From an uncultured Castellaniella sp. (GTDB taxonomy: Bacteria; Pseudomonadota; Gammaproteobacteria; Burkholderiales; Burkholderiaceae_B): 45,319 nt of DNA. This document shows, one piece after another, positions 9,777 to 18,421 of this stretch. The notes under the pieces are model-generated. The model was not told the DNA's origin and did not search any database. It was given only the letters and a program-made list of their open reading frames with translations. Location of the stretch: assembly GCF_937988725.1 (NCBI RefSeq), contig NZ_CALKHS010000006.1:1-45319 (forward strand), in the 5' to 3' direction. Position numbers and translations under genes: made by a program. The first letter of the stretch is position 1. The number at the start of each line of letters is the position of its first letter.

Positions 9777-10094
9777 ATGATGGTTGCGGACACGAACCTG
9801 CAAGCATGGCTGGATACCGTACCCGGCACACAGCCGAGCGTGATCATTCCCTACGTGCAAAGCCGCGAGAACGGCGCCGTCCGCTATCAGCTGGTCGCCA
9901 CCAAGCACGGCGCCAGCGGCACATCCGTCATCAATCAAAGCGGCGACGTGCGGCTGAAAGCGAATACGCCGACCGCGCTGACACGATTTTCTCTTTCCGT
10001 CGGGGAACGAGACCAGTGCAAGATCGAACTGGTTTTGTTTGCCAACGGCAACGCTGCGGGCACCTATCGGTTCGCGTGCCCGCGAGCCCAGTAA
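9777..10094 (+). CDS. csgC: CsgC/CsgH-like curli chaperone
   Basis: Probable inhibitor of premature curlin amyloid formation. The segment VRLKANTPTALTRFSLSVGE then RDQCKIELVLFANGN aligns by eye with E. coli CsgC (LSLPANQPIALTKLSLNIS...DDRVKIVVTV). The GTSVINQSG stretch resembles CsgH. The start at 9777 follows GAGAGG by five bases; 9756 is an alternative. Unlike the periplasmic family members, no signal peptide is visible from either start, and the CxC pair of CsgC is absent. It lies 24 bases before pgaA. Confidence 0.75.
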   Translation: MMVADTNLQAWLDTVPGTQPSVIIPYVQSRENGAVRYQLVATKHGASGTSVINQSGDVRLKANTPTALTRFSLSVGERDQCKIELVLFANGNAAGTYRFACPRAQ

Positions 10095-10118
10095 CTCCTG
10101 TCGATTCCGAGGCCCGCC

Positions 10119-12374
10119 TTGTATCCCCGCCTGTCGCCCGCCGTGTTTACATTTTGTGCGATATTGGCACTACCCGGCATAGGCTTGTGTGCGTCGATAC
10201 AAGATTACGACACGCTGCTACAGTCCGCGCGCGCTCATCGGGACGCCCAGCAATGGAACGACGCCATCAGGCTCTTTCGCGAGGGCGAGCAGCGGTTCCC
10301 GCAGCAAAACGCCTTCACCTACGGCCATATCATGACATTGGCCGATGCCGGACGCACGGACGAGGCGATCCAGCGAGGCAGCGAACTGGTGTCCCGCAAG
10401 CCCGGCGACGCCGACAGCCACCTGGTGCTGGAATATGCGTACCAGCAGGCCCGCCAGCCCTACGCCGCGCTGGAACAGGCGTCGCAGGCCCACGACCTGG
10501 CGCCGAACAAGGCGTATGTAGTGCGCGCCTACGTCCTGGCGCAACAGCGCGCCCAGCTGCCGCAGGCCGCCCTGCGCACGGCGCAGGACCACCCCGGCAT
10601 CCTGGAGTCCTCCCGGATCCGCTCGCTGCAGGCTGACGTCGCCGCCCAGTTGACCCGCGCAGCAACCACCGAATCCCGGGGAGAAGCCAGCCGCTTCGTC
10701 CTGGCGGACCAGGCCCTTGCCATGTACGACCGCCTGATCCCGCAATGGCAAGCCCTGGGGCCGCCGGCGCAGGCCGACGTCGCACGCCTCCTGGCGGACA
10801 GCCTGCTGGCGCTCCATGCCCGCAACCGCATGCGGGACATCATCACCCGCTATGAAGCGATGCGCGCGGACGGCATCCCGGTGCCCGATTACGTCCTGGG
10901 GGACGTGGGCTCCGCCTACCTGGCGACGCGCCAGCCCGAGAAGGCCGCCACGCTGTTTCGCGCGTCCCTGGCGGCCGGAAAGCACGAGGGCCCCAGCCGA
11001 TTGGCGGACGCCACCGGCCTGTTCTACGCATTGACCGAATCCGGACAATACGACGCGGCCGACGCCGAATTCGACAGCGTGGCGAACGCCTTGCCCGTGT
11101 GGATCTATCACAAGGGAGATCCCCGGCGCCGCCCCAATCCTCCAAAGCTGGATGCGGCGCAAACCCAGGCGCTCGGGCTTCTCGACGCGAGCCGGACCGT
11201 GCAGGCGCAGGCCGCCCTGGATGAAATGGTCGATGCCGCGCCCGACAACACCAGCATTCGCGCGGCCCGATCCGCCGTCTACCGCGCCCGGGATCTTCCC
11301 CGCCACGCGGAAAGAGACCTGAAGATCGCGGAAAGCCAAGCCCCCAGGTCCGCCGAAGTCGAGCTGAACCAGGCGGAGACTGCCCTCTCCCTGCAGGAAT
11401 GGCATCAGGCAAAGCTGCTGCTGGACGACCTGAAGTCCCGGGCGCCGGACGATGGATCCGTGCAGCGACTGGCGCGGGAATGGGATGTGCACAACATGGC
11501 CGAGTGGCGGGTGACCGCCGGACGCGGCACATCCACCAGCAGCCCTGTTCTGGGCAGCCGCGACTGGAACATCGACACAGTGCTGTACTCGCCGCCCATC
11601 GATGAAAACTGGCGTGTGTTCGCCGGCGCCGGCTATTCCGAAGGGGTATTCGAAGAGGGCATCGGCCATTACAGCTGGACACGCGCAGGCGTCGAATGGC
11701 GCGGCCGCGACGTCACGGCACAGGCGGAAGTATCCGGCAACCGCTATGGCTATGGAACCAGGACTGGCGCGGCCGCTTCGGTCCTCGTGGATCTGGACGA
11801 CCATTGGCAGATCGGCGCCGGCGCGGCCCTGCTGTCGCGAGACACGCCGCTGCGAGCCCTCACGCACGACGTCACCGCCAACAACGTGCAGGCGTCGCTG
11901 CGCTGGCGCGGCGACGAACGCCGCGAATGGACGCTGTCGGTGACGCCATCGTTCTTTTCGGACGGCAACAACAGGCTGGAAGTGGATCTGAACGGCCGCC
12001 AGCGCCTGTACACGGCTCCGACGATCAAGGTCGATGCGCTGCTGGATCTGTCCGCCTCGCACAACACCGGGGACGACACGGTCGACTACTTCAATCCGAA
12101 ATCGGATCTGACGATCCTGCCCGCACTGCAGCTCACGCACACGCTGTATCAGCGCTACGAGACGCAATGGACGCAACAGTTCCTGCTCGGCGCGGGCAGC
12201 TATACGCAGCAGCGCCATGGCACGGGAGGCATCTTCACGGCCGGCTACGGCCAGCGCTACCGTTACAACGACGTCCTGGAGGTCGGCTTCATGATCACGG
12301 GCACCTCGCGGCTCTACGACGGCCAGCGGGAACGCGACTACAACCTCCTCGTCAACATGACGTACCGATTCTGA
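10119..12374 (+). CDS. pgaA: Poly-beta-1,6-GlcNAc outer-membrane exporter PgaA
   Basis: Exports partly deacetylated poly-beta-1,6-N-acetylglucosamine (PNAG) through the outer membrane. The product is 751 residues from a TTG start at 10119 preceded by CGAGG; a signal peptide ends near GLCAS. Residues about 25-440 are TPR-type helical repeats (for example ARAHRDAQQWNDAIRLFREG and YLATRQPEKAATLFRASLAA). The C-terminal 280 residues alternate like a beta barrel and end in YNLLVNMTYRF with a terminal Phe. Its start is only 24 bases from the csgC-like stop. Confidence 0.9.
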   Translation: MYPRLSPAVFTFCAILALPGIGLCASIQDYDTLLQSARAHRDAQQWNDAIRLFREGEQRFPQQNAFTYGHIMTLADAGRTDEAIQRGSELVSRKPGDADSHLVLEYAYQQARQPYAALEQASQAHDLAPNKAYVVRAYVLAQQRAQLPQAALRTAQDHPGILESSRIRSLQADVAAQLTRAATTESRGEASRFVLADQALAMYDRLIPQWQALGPPAQADVARLLADSLLALHARNRMRDIITRYEAMRADGIPVPDYVLGDVGSAYLATRQPEKAATLFRASLAAGKHEGPSRLADATGLFYALTESGQYDAADAEFDSVANALPVWIYHKGDPRRRPNPPKLDAAQTQALGLLDASRTVQAQAALDEMVDAAPDNTSIRAARSAVYRARDLPRHAERDLKIAESQAPRSAEVELNQAETALSLQEWHQAKLLLDDLKSRAPDDGSVQRLAREWDVHNMAEWRVTAGRGTSTSSPVLGSRDWNIDTVLYSPPIDENWRVFAGAGYSEGVFEEGIGHYSWTRAGVEWRGRDVTAQAEVSGNRYGYGTRTGAAASVLVDLDDHWQIGAGAALLSRDTPLRALTHDVTANNVQASLRWRGDERREWTLSVTPSFFSDGNNRLEVDLNGRQRLYTAPTIKVDALLDLSASHNTGDDTVDYFNPKSDLTILPALQLTHTLYQRYETQWTQQFLLGAGSYTQQRHGTGGIFTAGYGQRYRYNDVLEVGFMITGTSRLYDGQRERDYNLLVNMTYRF

Positions 12375-12387
12375 GGAGAGCCCGGCC

Positions 12388-14409
12388 ATGTCATCCTCCT
12401 TCATCCGACTGCGCCTGCCGCTGTGGCTCTGCTGCCTGGCGCTGCTGTCGGGCTGCGCCAGCGGCATCCCGAGCTTCACGCCGCCCTCGCAGCGGCCCGT
12501 CTCCGCCGTCGATCGCCCATGGCCCCACAACGGCCTGCTCACGCTGGCTTACCACGACATCGAAGACAGCGACCCCGACCAGACGTTCGTGGCGGTGCGC
12601 ACCGACCTGTTCGTCACCCAGATGCAGTGGCTGCGCGACAACGGCTACCAGGCCGTTTCCGTGGACCAGATCCTGGCAGCCCGCAACGGCGGCGCCCCTC
12701 TGCCGCCCAAGGCCGTGCTGCTCAGCTTCGACGACGGTTTCCAGAGCTTTTACACGCGGGTCTTCCCGATCCTGAAATCCATGGGATGGCCCGCCGTCTG
12801 GGCCCCGGTCGGGAAGTGGGTGGGAACGCCGAAGAACCAGCCGGTCCTGTTCGGAACGCGGAAGGTCCCGCGCGAACGGTTCGCCACCTGGGACGAGGTC
12901 CGGCAGGTCGCCAGGTCCGGCCTGATCGAGATCGCCTCGCACACCGACAACCTGCACCATGGCATTCCGGCCGATCCACAGGGCAGCGAACAGCCGGCGG
13001 CCTCGACCCGTCGATATGACGCGCGAACCCGCTCCTACGAATCGGATGCCGCCTATCGCCAAAGGATAGGCGCCGACGTCGAAGCCATCACCCGGACGCT
13101 GCGGCGGGTGACCGGCAAGGCCCCCAGGGTCTGGGTCTGGCCGTATGGCGCCGCCAGCGGCGAGGCGCTCGACATCATCCGCCGGCACGGCTACCAGATG
13201 GCCCTGACGCTCGACGACGGCCTGGGAACGACGGACCATCCGATGTCCCTGCCGCGGATGCTGGTGACGGATTCGCCCGACATGGCGGAATTTGCGCGAT
13301 CCGTGCTGGGCGTGGAGCCTCGCGCCAACGTCAGGGTGGCTCAGGTGGATCTGGATTACGTCTACGATCCCGACCCCGCGCAGATGGACAGGAACCTGGG
13401 CGCCCTGGTGCAACGGATCGCGGACCTGCAGATCAACACCGTCTTCCTGCAGGCGTTCGCCGACCCCCGGGGCGACGGTCTGGCGCGCGCGGTCTATTTC
13501 CCGAATCGCCGGCTGCCCATGCGCGCGGACCTGTTGAACCGGGCGGTCTGGCAGTTGCAGACGCGCGCCCACGTCAAGGTCTACGCCTGGATGCCGGTTC
13601 TGAGCTTCGACCTGTCGCCCGCCATCGCGCGCGTCAGCCGCTGGAACCCGGGCGACGGCAGCGCGGCCCCGTACTCCGCCCCCGGCCATTATCAGCGGCT
13701 GTCTCCATTCGATCCGCAGGCGCGGGCCGCCATCGCGGATCTGTACGAGGACATGGCGGCCAACGCGCCGATAGACGGCATTCTGTTCCACGACGACGCG
13801 CTCCTGGGCGACTACGAGGACGCCAGTCCGCCCGCGCTGGCCGCCTACCGGCGCGCCGGCCTGCCCGGATCGATCCAGGCCCTGCGGGCCGATCCCGCCA
13901 CCCTGCGGCGCTGGACCCGCTTCAAGAGCCGGGCATTGATCGACTTCACCAGCCAGCTGGCCAGCCGGGTGCGGGCGATCCGCGGCCCTCAGGTCCGGAC
14001 GGCGCGCAATCTCTATGCCGGCCCCGTCCTGGACCCGGCCAGCGAGTCCTGGTATGCGCAGAACCTGGACGACTTCCTGCAAACCTACGACTGGACCGTG
14101 CTCATGGCCATGCCGCTGATGGAACGGGTCCCGGCATCCGGATCCGATGCCTGGCTCGATCGCCTGGCGTCGGCGGTGGGGAGCCGCCCGGGAGCGCTGT
14201 CGCGCACCGTGTTCGAACTGCAGGCCCGCGACTGGAACCTGCCTGGCGGCCCGATGGTGGACGGCCGCGAGCTGGCCGGCTGGATGCGGCATCTGCAGCG
14301 CCTGGGCATCGAAAACTTCGGCTACTACCCGGACGACTTCATACAGAACCGGCCCGCCCTGCGGATCATCCGGCCGGCGATCTCCAAGGCCTGGTATCCC
14401 TACCAATGA
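12388..14409 (+). CDS. pgaB: PNAG N-deacetylase PgaB
   Basis: Periplasmic lipoprotein that deacetylates PNAG before export by PgaA. The product is 673 residues, the same size class as E. coli PgaB. The lipobox LLSGC has its Cys at residue 23. The polysaccharide-deacetylase (NodB/CE4) domain shows LAYHDIEDS (about 53-61), LSFDDGFQSF with the metal-binding Asp near 115-116, and EIASHTDNLHHG. The C-terminal half is the glycoside-hydrolase-like PNAG-binding domain (VAQVDLDYVYDPDPAQ, DGILFHDDALLGDYED). It lies 13 bases after pgaA and 12 before pgaC. Confidence 0.95.
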   Translation: MSSSFIRLRLPLWLCCLALLSGCASGIPSFTPPSQRPVSAVDRPWPHNGLLTLAYHDIEDSDPDQTFVAVRTDLFVTQMQWLRDNGYQAVSVDQILAARNGGAPLPPKAVLLSFDDGFQSFYTRVFPILKSMGWPAVWAPVGKWVGTPKNQPVLFGTRKVPRERFATWDEVRQVARSGLIEIASHTDNLHHGIPADPQGSEQPAASTRRYDARTRSYESDAAYRQRIGADVEAITRTLRRVTGKAPRVWVWPYGAASGEALDIIRRHGYQMALTLDDGLGTTDHPMSLPRMLVTDSPDMAEFARSVLGVEPRANVRVAQVDLDYVYDPDPAQMDRNLGALVQRIADLQINTVFLQAFADPRGDGLARAVYFPNRRLPMRADLLNRAVWQLQTRAHVKVYAWMPVLSFDLSPAIARVSRWNPGDGSAAPYSAPGHYQRLSPFDPQARAAIADLYEDMAANAPIDGILFHDDALLGDYEDASPPALAAYRRAGLPGSIQALRADPATLRRWTRFKSRALIDFTSQLASRVRAIRGPQVRTARNLYAGPVLDPASESWYAQNLDDFLQTYDWTVLMAMPLMERVPASGSDAWLDRLASAVGSRPGALSRTVFELQARDWNLPGGPMVDGRELAGWMRHLQRLGIENFGYYPDDFIQNRPALRIIRPAISKAWYPYQ

Positions 14410-14421
14410 GGAAGCGCTGCG

Positions 14422-15756
14422 ATGACCGACCGATTACTCGCCTTCCTGCTCCTGTGCCTGGTCCTGGGGGCCCCATTTGGCGCGGCCCTGCTGTGGACGG
14501 CCGACCTGCTCCTGGATTTCGTGTTCTTCTACCCGCTGTTCATGTCCGGGCTGTGGATGTTCGGCGGCCTGTATTACTGGCTGCACTGGGAACGGCGCTG
14601 GGCCTGGGGGCCCGATGCGCCGCCGCCGGCGCTGCGAGGCGACCCGCTCGTCTCGATCCTGATCCCTTGCCACAACGAGATCGAACATGGCGCCGACGCG
14701 ATCCTGGCCGCGCTGGACCAGCGTTATCTGAAAGTGGAGGTCATCGCCATCGATGACGGGTCGTCCGACGGCACCGGCACGATGCTGAACCGCCTGGCCG
14801 CCGTGCACGACAGGCTGCGGGTCATCCATCTCGCGCAGAACCAGGGCAAGGCCATGGCCTTGCGCATGGGCGCGCTGGCGGCCCGCAGCGACTACCTGGT
14901 GTGCATCGACGGCGACGCCATCCTGGACCGCAACGCGGTGGCTTACCTGGTGGCGCCCCTGCTCGACCACCCCCGCGTCGGCGCCGTCACCGGCAATCCC
15001 CGCATCCGCACCCGCTCGACCTTGATCGGCCGGGTCCAGGTCGGCGAGTTTTCGTCGATCGTCGGCCTGATCAAACGCACCCAGCGCGTCTATGGCCAGG
15101 TGTTCACCGTCTCCGGCGTGGTGGCCGCATTCCGGCGCACGGCCCTGGACAGGGTCGGCTACTGGAGCCTGGACATGGTGACGGAAGACATCGACATCAG
15201 CTGGAAGCTGCAGCGCGATCACTGGTCGATCTTCTTCGAGCCGCGGGCTCTGTGCTGGATCCTGATGCCCGAGACCCTGCGCGGCCTCTGGAAGCAAAGG
15301 CTGCGCTGGGCGCAGGGCGGCGCCGAAGTCTTCCTGAAGAACGTCCCCAACATCTGGTCGTGGCGCTACCGCCGCCTGTGGCCCATGGTGCTGGAGTACT
15401 GCGTATCGTCGATCTGGGCCTTCGCCCTGACGCTCTCGGTCTGCCTGTGGGCTGCTGGACTCTTCATGGCGCTGCCCGATCACATCCACGTCGAAACCCT
15501 GATCCCGCCCGCGTTCACCGGCATGACCCTGGCCCTGGCGTGCCTGCTGCAATTTTGCCTGAGCGTCTTCATCGACCATCGCTACGAGCCCAGGCTGGGC
15601 CGATCGCTGTACTGGGTGATCTGGTATCCCCTGGCGTACTGGATGATCAACCTGCTCACCACCCTATGGAGTTTTCCCAGGGTCATGCTCAAACACCATC
15701 GCGGACGGGCCCGCTGGGAAAGCCCCGACCGCGGCATCAAGGAGCCCATGTCATGA
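14422..15756 (+). CDS. pgaC: PNAG synthase, GT2 family PgaC
   Basis: Inner-membrane processive glycosyltransferase polymerising UDP-GlcNAc into PNAG. The product is 444 residues. Two N-terminal membrane helices precede the GT2 domain. The catalytic motifs are all present: AIDDGSSDGT (Asp near 111-112), CIDGDAIL (D163/D165), TEDIDISWKLQ (about 254-264) and QRLRW (292-296). Further C-terminal helices end in LTTLWSFPRVMLKHHRGRAR. It overlaps pgaD by four bases (ATGA), indicating translational coupling. The enzyme normally needs c-di-GMP bound with PgaD. Confidence 0.95.
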   Translation: MTDRLLAFLLLCLVLGAPFGAALLWTADLLLDFVFFYPLFMSGLWMFGGLYYWLHWERRWAWGPDAPPPALRGDPLVSILIPCHNEIEHGADAILAALDQRYLKVEVIAIDDGSSDGTGTMLNRLAAVHDRLRVIHLAQNQGKAMALRMGALAARSDYLVCIDGDAILDRNAVAYLVAPLLDHPRVGAVTGNPRIRTRSTLIGRVQVGEFSSIVGLIKRTQRVYGQVFTVSGVVAAFRRTALDRVGYWSLDMVTEDIDISWKLQRDHWSIFFEPRALCWILMPETLRGLWKQRLRWAQGGAEVFLKNVPNIWSWRYRRLWPMVLEYCVSSIWAFALTLSVCLWAAGLFMALPDHIHVETLIPPAFTGMTLALACLLQFCLSVFIDHRYEPRLGRSLYWVIWYPLAYWMINLLTTLWSFPRVMLKHHRGRARWESPDRGIKEPMS

Positions 15757-16217
15757 TGATCATCGAAACCCCCCGGTCCCGGACCATCGCCCTGATCGAT
15801 TTCCTGCTGACCGCCCTGGCCTGGCTTGGATTCCTCTATCTGTGCGCATCCGGCATTCAATCCATCGTCGACGATCGGACGCAGGCTCTCGCGGTCCCGC
15901 TCGCGTCGCGGCTGCTGCCTGAAGCGCACACGCTGCTGGCCTATGCCATCGTGATCGCCTGCATCGGCCTGCTGCTGTTTGCCTGGGCCGACTACAACGC
16001 ACGCAGGTACGGCGGCCTGGATCGCCGCAGACCCCTGCGGGATGTGGCGAGCGAATCGCTGGCCGCCAGCTTCGACATCAGCCAGACGCAGCTGAACACG
16101 CTGCATGCCAGCCAGTCCGTACGGATCCACCATACGAACGAGGGCCGGATCAGCCTGCTCGACTATGCCAACACGCGCCAGACGGCTGGTAACAACGTAT
16201 TTCTCCTGTCGCGATGA
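15753..16217 (+). CDS. pgaD: PNAG biosynthesis protein PgaD
   Basis: Small inner-membrane partner of PgaC; in E. coli the pair together binds c-di-GMP to activate polymerisation. The product is 154 residues with two clear membrane segments (IALIDFLLTALAWLGFLYL and LLAYAIVIACIGLLLFAWA), followed by YNARRYGG, the usual join between the second helix and the cytoplasmic tail. The start overlaps the pgaC stop by ATGA. The call combines layout, size and position. The C-terminal 60 residues are longer than in E. coli and I recognise nothing in them. Confidence 0.88.
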   Translation: MMIIETPRSRTIALIDFLLTALAWLGFLYLCASGIQSIVDDRTQALAVPLASRLLPEAHTLLAYAIVIACIGLLLFAWADYNARRYGGLDRRRPLRDVASESLAASFDISQTQLNTLHASQSVRIHHTNEGRISLLDYANTRQTAGNNVFLLSR

Positions 16218-16231
16218 TTCCAGGGAAACGC

Positions 16232-16264
16232 ATGACCGATGCAAACAACAATTACTCTTGGTAA
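16232..16264 (+). CDS. Possible ten-residue peptide MTDANNNYSW
   Basis: A ten-codon open frame follows pgaD by 14 bases. AGGGA lies five bases before its ATG, a good ribosome binding site. The peptide is MTDANNNYSW, ending in TAA. It resembles no leader or maturation peptide I know. It may be an accidental frame or a small protein or leader ahead of the LuxR-type regulator. Evidence is only the spacing of the Shine-Dalgarno sequence. Confidence 0.25.
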   Translation: MTDANNNYSW

Positions 16265-16343
16265 AGCCGGGACCGCCAGCCTCGCATAAAAATAAACCGC
16301 GACAAAGCGCCCGCTTCACATTATTTGACAGAGGGACATTACG

Positions 16344-17237
16344 ATGGCGACGACTGTCACCGTAGTAGAGCCCAATCCGCTGCTATGCTTGGGCATCCTG
16401 AACCTGCTGCAGAGCCTCGACTGCACGCTGGTGGCCACAGGCATCGATTACGCCCAGCTGTTTCGCGACGCCACGGAACAGACCGGCGCCACCGACCTGA
16501 TGCTGCTGTCCGTTCCCGGGTCCTATGAACGCATGGTGGAACTCATCTCGGCAGCCCAGCAGGGCTACGCGCCGCGACGCATCCTGCTGCTGTCCGATAC
16601 CCATACCCTGCCCTATTCCCTGCTCAACTTGCCCTCGTCGCTGGCGGGCTACATTTCCAAGTATTCGTCACAGGACGTCCTGAAGACGTCCATCATGCTG
16701 GTGCTCGCCGGCGGAAAATGCTTTCCTCCTCCGGACATCGTCCATCCGGCCCGTCTGGACGGCGACGCGGTCCTGCACGACAAAACGCCGCAGCCCAAGC
16801 GACGCTGGTACGACCGGCATGGCGCCGTCCCCGCGCCGCGGGCCGAGGAACGGCCGCCCGACAGTTTCCTGGGCGCGCCGAAAACGATGCCTGCGTCCGC
16901 GGGGACACGCCCTTCGACCGACAGGGCGCCCGCCTCCGAGCCTCCCATCGAAAGCCAGGCGCCACCTCCTCGGCCCGGTAGCCGGGAAGCCCGCATGCTG
17001 CGTCTGACGCCGCGCCAATACGAAGTGCTGGTCCTGCTGGCCAAGGGATACCCGCTGAAAAAGATCAGCCGCGAATTGAACATTTCAGTGGCCACCGCCA
17101 AAACCCACACCGAGGCCCTGTACCAGCGGCTTTCGGTGAACAGCAGCAACGCGGCCGTCTACGCCGCCATTTCGAAAGGCGCCACACTCGGATTGCAAGG
17201 ACCGCCTCTTCAGGAATCGCTGCCGCCCGCCGCCTGA
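16344..17237 (+). CDS. LuxR-type regulator with receiver-like domain
   Basis: Probable DNA-binding regulator of the matrix genes. The product is 297 residues. Residues 1-135 have a receiver-like pattern (TVTVVEPNPLLCLGILNLLQ ... ILLLSD ... GYISKYSSQDVL). However, the position expected for the phospho-acceptor Asp reads DLMLLSVPG with Ser, so phosphorylation is unlikely. A Pro/Arg-rich linker of roughly 90 residues follows. The C-terminal LuxR helix-turn-helix (LTPRQYEVLVLLAKGYPLKK, then ISRELNISVATAKTHTEALY) is intact. A non-canonical receiver plus LuxR domain recalls CsgD of E. coli, and no other csgD candidate is present. A role over csg/pga is inferred from position. Confidence 0.85.
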   Translation: MATTVTVVEPNPLLCLGILNLLQSLDCTLVATGIDYAQLFRDATEQTGATDLMLLSVPGSYERMVELISAAQQGYAPRRILLLSDTHTLPYSLLNLPSSLAGYISKYSSQDVLKTSIMLVLAGGKCFPPPDIVHPARLDGDAVLHDKTPQPKRRWYDRHGAVPAPRAEERPPDSFLGAPKTMPASAGTRPSTDRAPASEPPIESQAPPPRPGSREARMLRLTPRQYEVLVLLAKGYPLKKISRELNISVATAKTHTEALYQRLSVNSSNAAVYAAISKGATLGLQGPPLQESLPPAA

Positions 17238-17290
17238 CGGCCCGCGCCGCGCCGGCGGCCGGCCACCCGACAAGCGCCCAGGCCGAGCGT

Positions 17291-18013
17291 TCAGCCCGCG
17301 CCGGGATACGCAGCCAGCAGCCAGGAAGCCAGGGCCCGGGCCGCGCGGCTGGCCGTGGCGTGGGGCAGGTATCTCGTCACCGGCTTTTTACAGGCCAGCG
17401 CTTCATGCAGGCTCTCATCCCGATAGACCGCCTGCGGCAGCACGCGCGGCCCATAGCGGCAACGCCAGTCCAGCACGATGTCGCGCTCCAGCTGCCGGGA
17501 AGGCTCGAAATCATTGATCAGCAGGTAGCTGGTGGACTCCAGGCCGATCTGCGCCAGCAAGACGTGGGCGGCGACATCCGGATTCGCGACCAGGACATCC
17601 AAGGTGCTGCGAAATCTCAGGACGGGAGCCAAGCGGTTCGGATAAGGCGGGCAATCGAAGAGCGCCCAATCGAACATCCGGCCCATGCCCGGCAGCGCCT
17701 GCAGCCAGAAATCATCGCCGCGCAGCAGATGCGACACGCCCGACGCCCCCACCGACTTGCGCCCGAAGGGCACGAGGATCAGGTGTTCGCTGACCTGGCA
17801 CGCCTGCTGACGCCAGTCATCCGGGAACAGGGAGGCCGCCCAGCCACGCCCGTCGTCATAAGGCACGCCAAAATGCAATCTGAGCAGGTCGGAAGCGTTC
17901 AGGTCCACGAGCAGCACGCGCTGGCCCAGGGCAGCCAGGGCATCGCCCAGCATGACCGTCATCGTCGTCGTGCCGCCGCCTCCGCGCACGCCAGCCAGGG
18001 TCATCAGGTTCAT
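17291..18013 (-). CDS. bcsQ: BcsQ-like ParA/MinD-family ATPase
   Basis: BcsQ (YhjQ) is a ParA-like protein linked to polar localisation and assembly of cellulose secretion complexes. The product is 240 residues. Its P-loop GVRGGGGTTTMTVML matches the unusual BcsQ form (GVRGGVGTTT in E. coli, Thr in place of the usual P-loop Lys). VLLVDLNASDLLRLHFGVP, LINDFEPSRQLERDI and YRDESLHEALACKKPV also align by eye with E. coli BcsQ. No bcsA, bcsB or bcsC is in the window. It is convergent with the LuxR gene and lies nine bases after bcsR. Confidence 0.88.
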   Translation of the reverse strand: MNLMTLAGVRGGGGTTTMTVMLGDALAALGQRVLLVDLNASDLLRLHFGVPYDDGRGWAASLFPDDWRQQACQVSEHLILVPFGRKSVGASGVSHLLRGDDFWLQALPGMGRMFDWALFDCPPYPNRLAPVLRFRSTLDVLVANPDVAAHVLLAQIGLESTSYLLINDFEPSRQLERDIVLDWRCRYGPRVLPQAVYRDESLHEALACKKPVTRYLPHATASRAARALASWLLAAYPGAG

Positions 18014-18022
18014 GAGACGGCC

Positions 18023-18259
18023 TCAATCCGTGTCGGATTCCGTGAAACCGGATGCCTGCCGGGACAGGGCCTGATCGATTTCCGCCAGCAGCGGCCAACG
18101 GGCCAGCGCATCCCGGCGCGCCTGCGCGGCAGGCGCGCTACGGCGCACGGCGAATACGTCTCGTCGAACGGGAAAGGCCATCGAGCCGCCCGGGCTCCCA
18201 CGCCCGGAGGACGCCGTTTCCTGCGCTTCGCCACGGCGCGGCTGGTGCTTTCCAGACAT
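18023..18259 (-). CDS. bcsR: BcsR/BcsP-like small protein
   Basis: Product of 78 residues, starting at the ATG complementary to 18257-18259, which follows a G-rich Shine-Dalgarno (GGGGGGATGAC). A GTG at 18292 is an alternative giving 89 residues. The C-terminus ALARWPLLAEIDQALSRQ matches the end of E. coli BcsR (AALKRWPLLAEFAQQK). In cellulose systems BcsR binds BcsQ and the two stabilise each other. The N-terminal half is basic and low in complexity. Placement nine bases before bcsQ supports the call. Confidence 0.7.
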   Translation of the reverse strand: MSGKHQPRRGEAQETASSGRGSPGGSMAFPVRRDVFAVRRSAPAAQARRDALARWPLLAEIDQALSRQASGFTESDTD

Positions 18260-18357
18260 GTCATCCCCCCGCCGCAGCCTCAAGGCCTTCACAAGGTCCC
18301 GTATCCGGACACGATAAAGGCTTTCGGACAGGATGCGCGAGGGGCGGATTGCCGATC

Positions 18358-18383
18358 AGCCGTTCGGCCTAGTCCGAACGGCT
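18358..18383. terminator. Strong hairpin after the enoyl-CoA hydratase gene
   Basis: A perfect ten-base stem AGCCGTTCGG / CCGAACGGCT has a six-base loop. It lies about 40 bases past the stop of the minus-strand hydratase gene and about 100 bases before bcsR. No T-run follows on either strand, so termination efficiency is uncertain; it might also regulate bcsRQ. Confidence 0.4.
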
Positions 18384-18421
18384 CGGGGGCGACGCGTCTC
18401 GGGCGCGGCGCCCGCGCGGCG

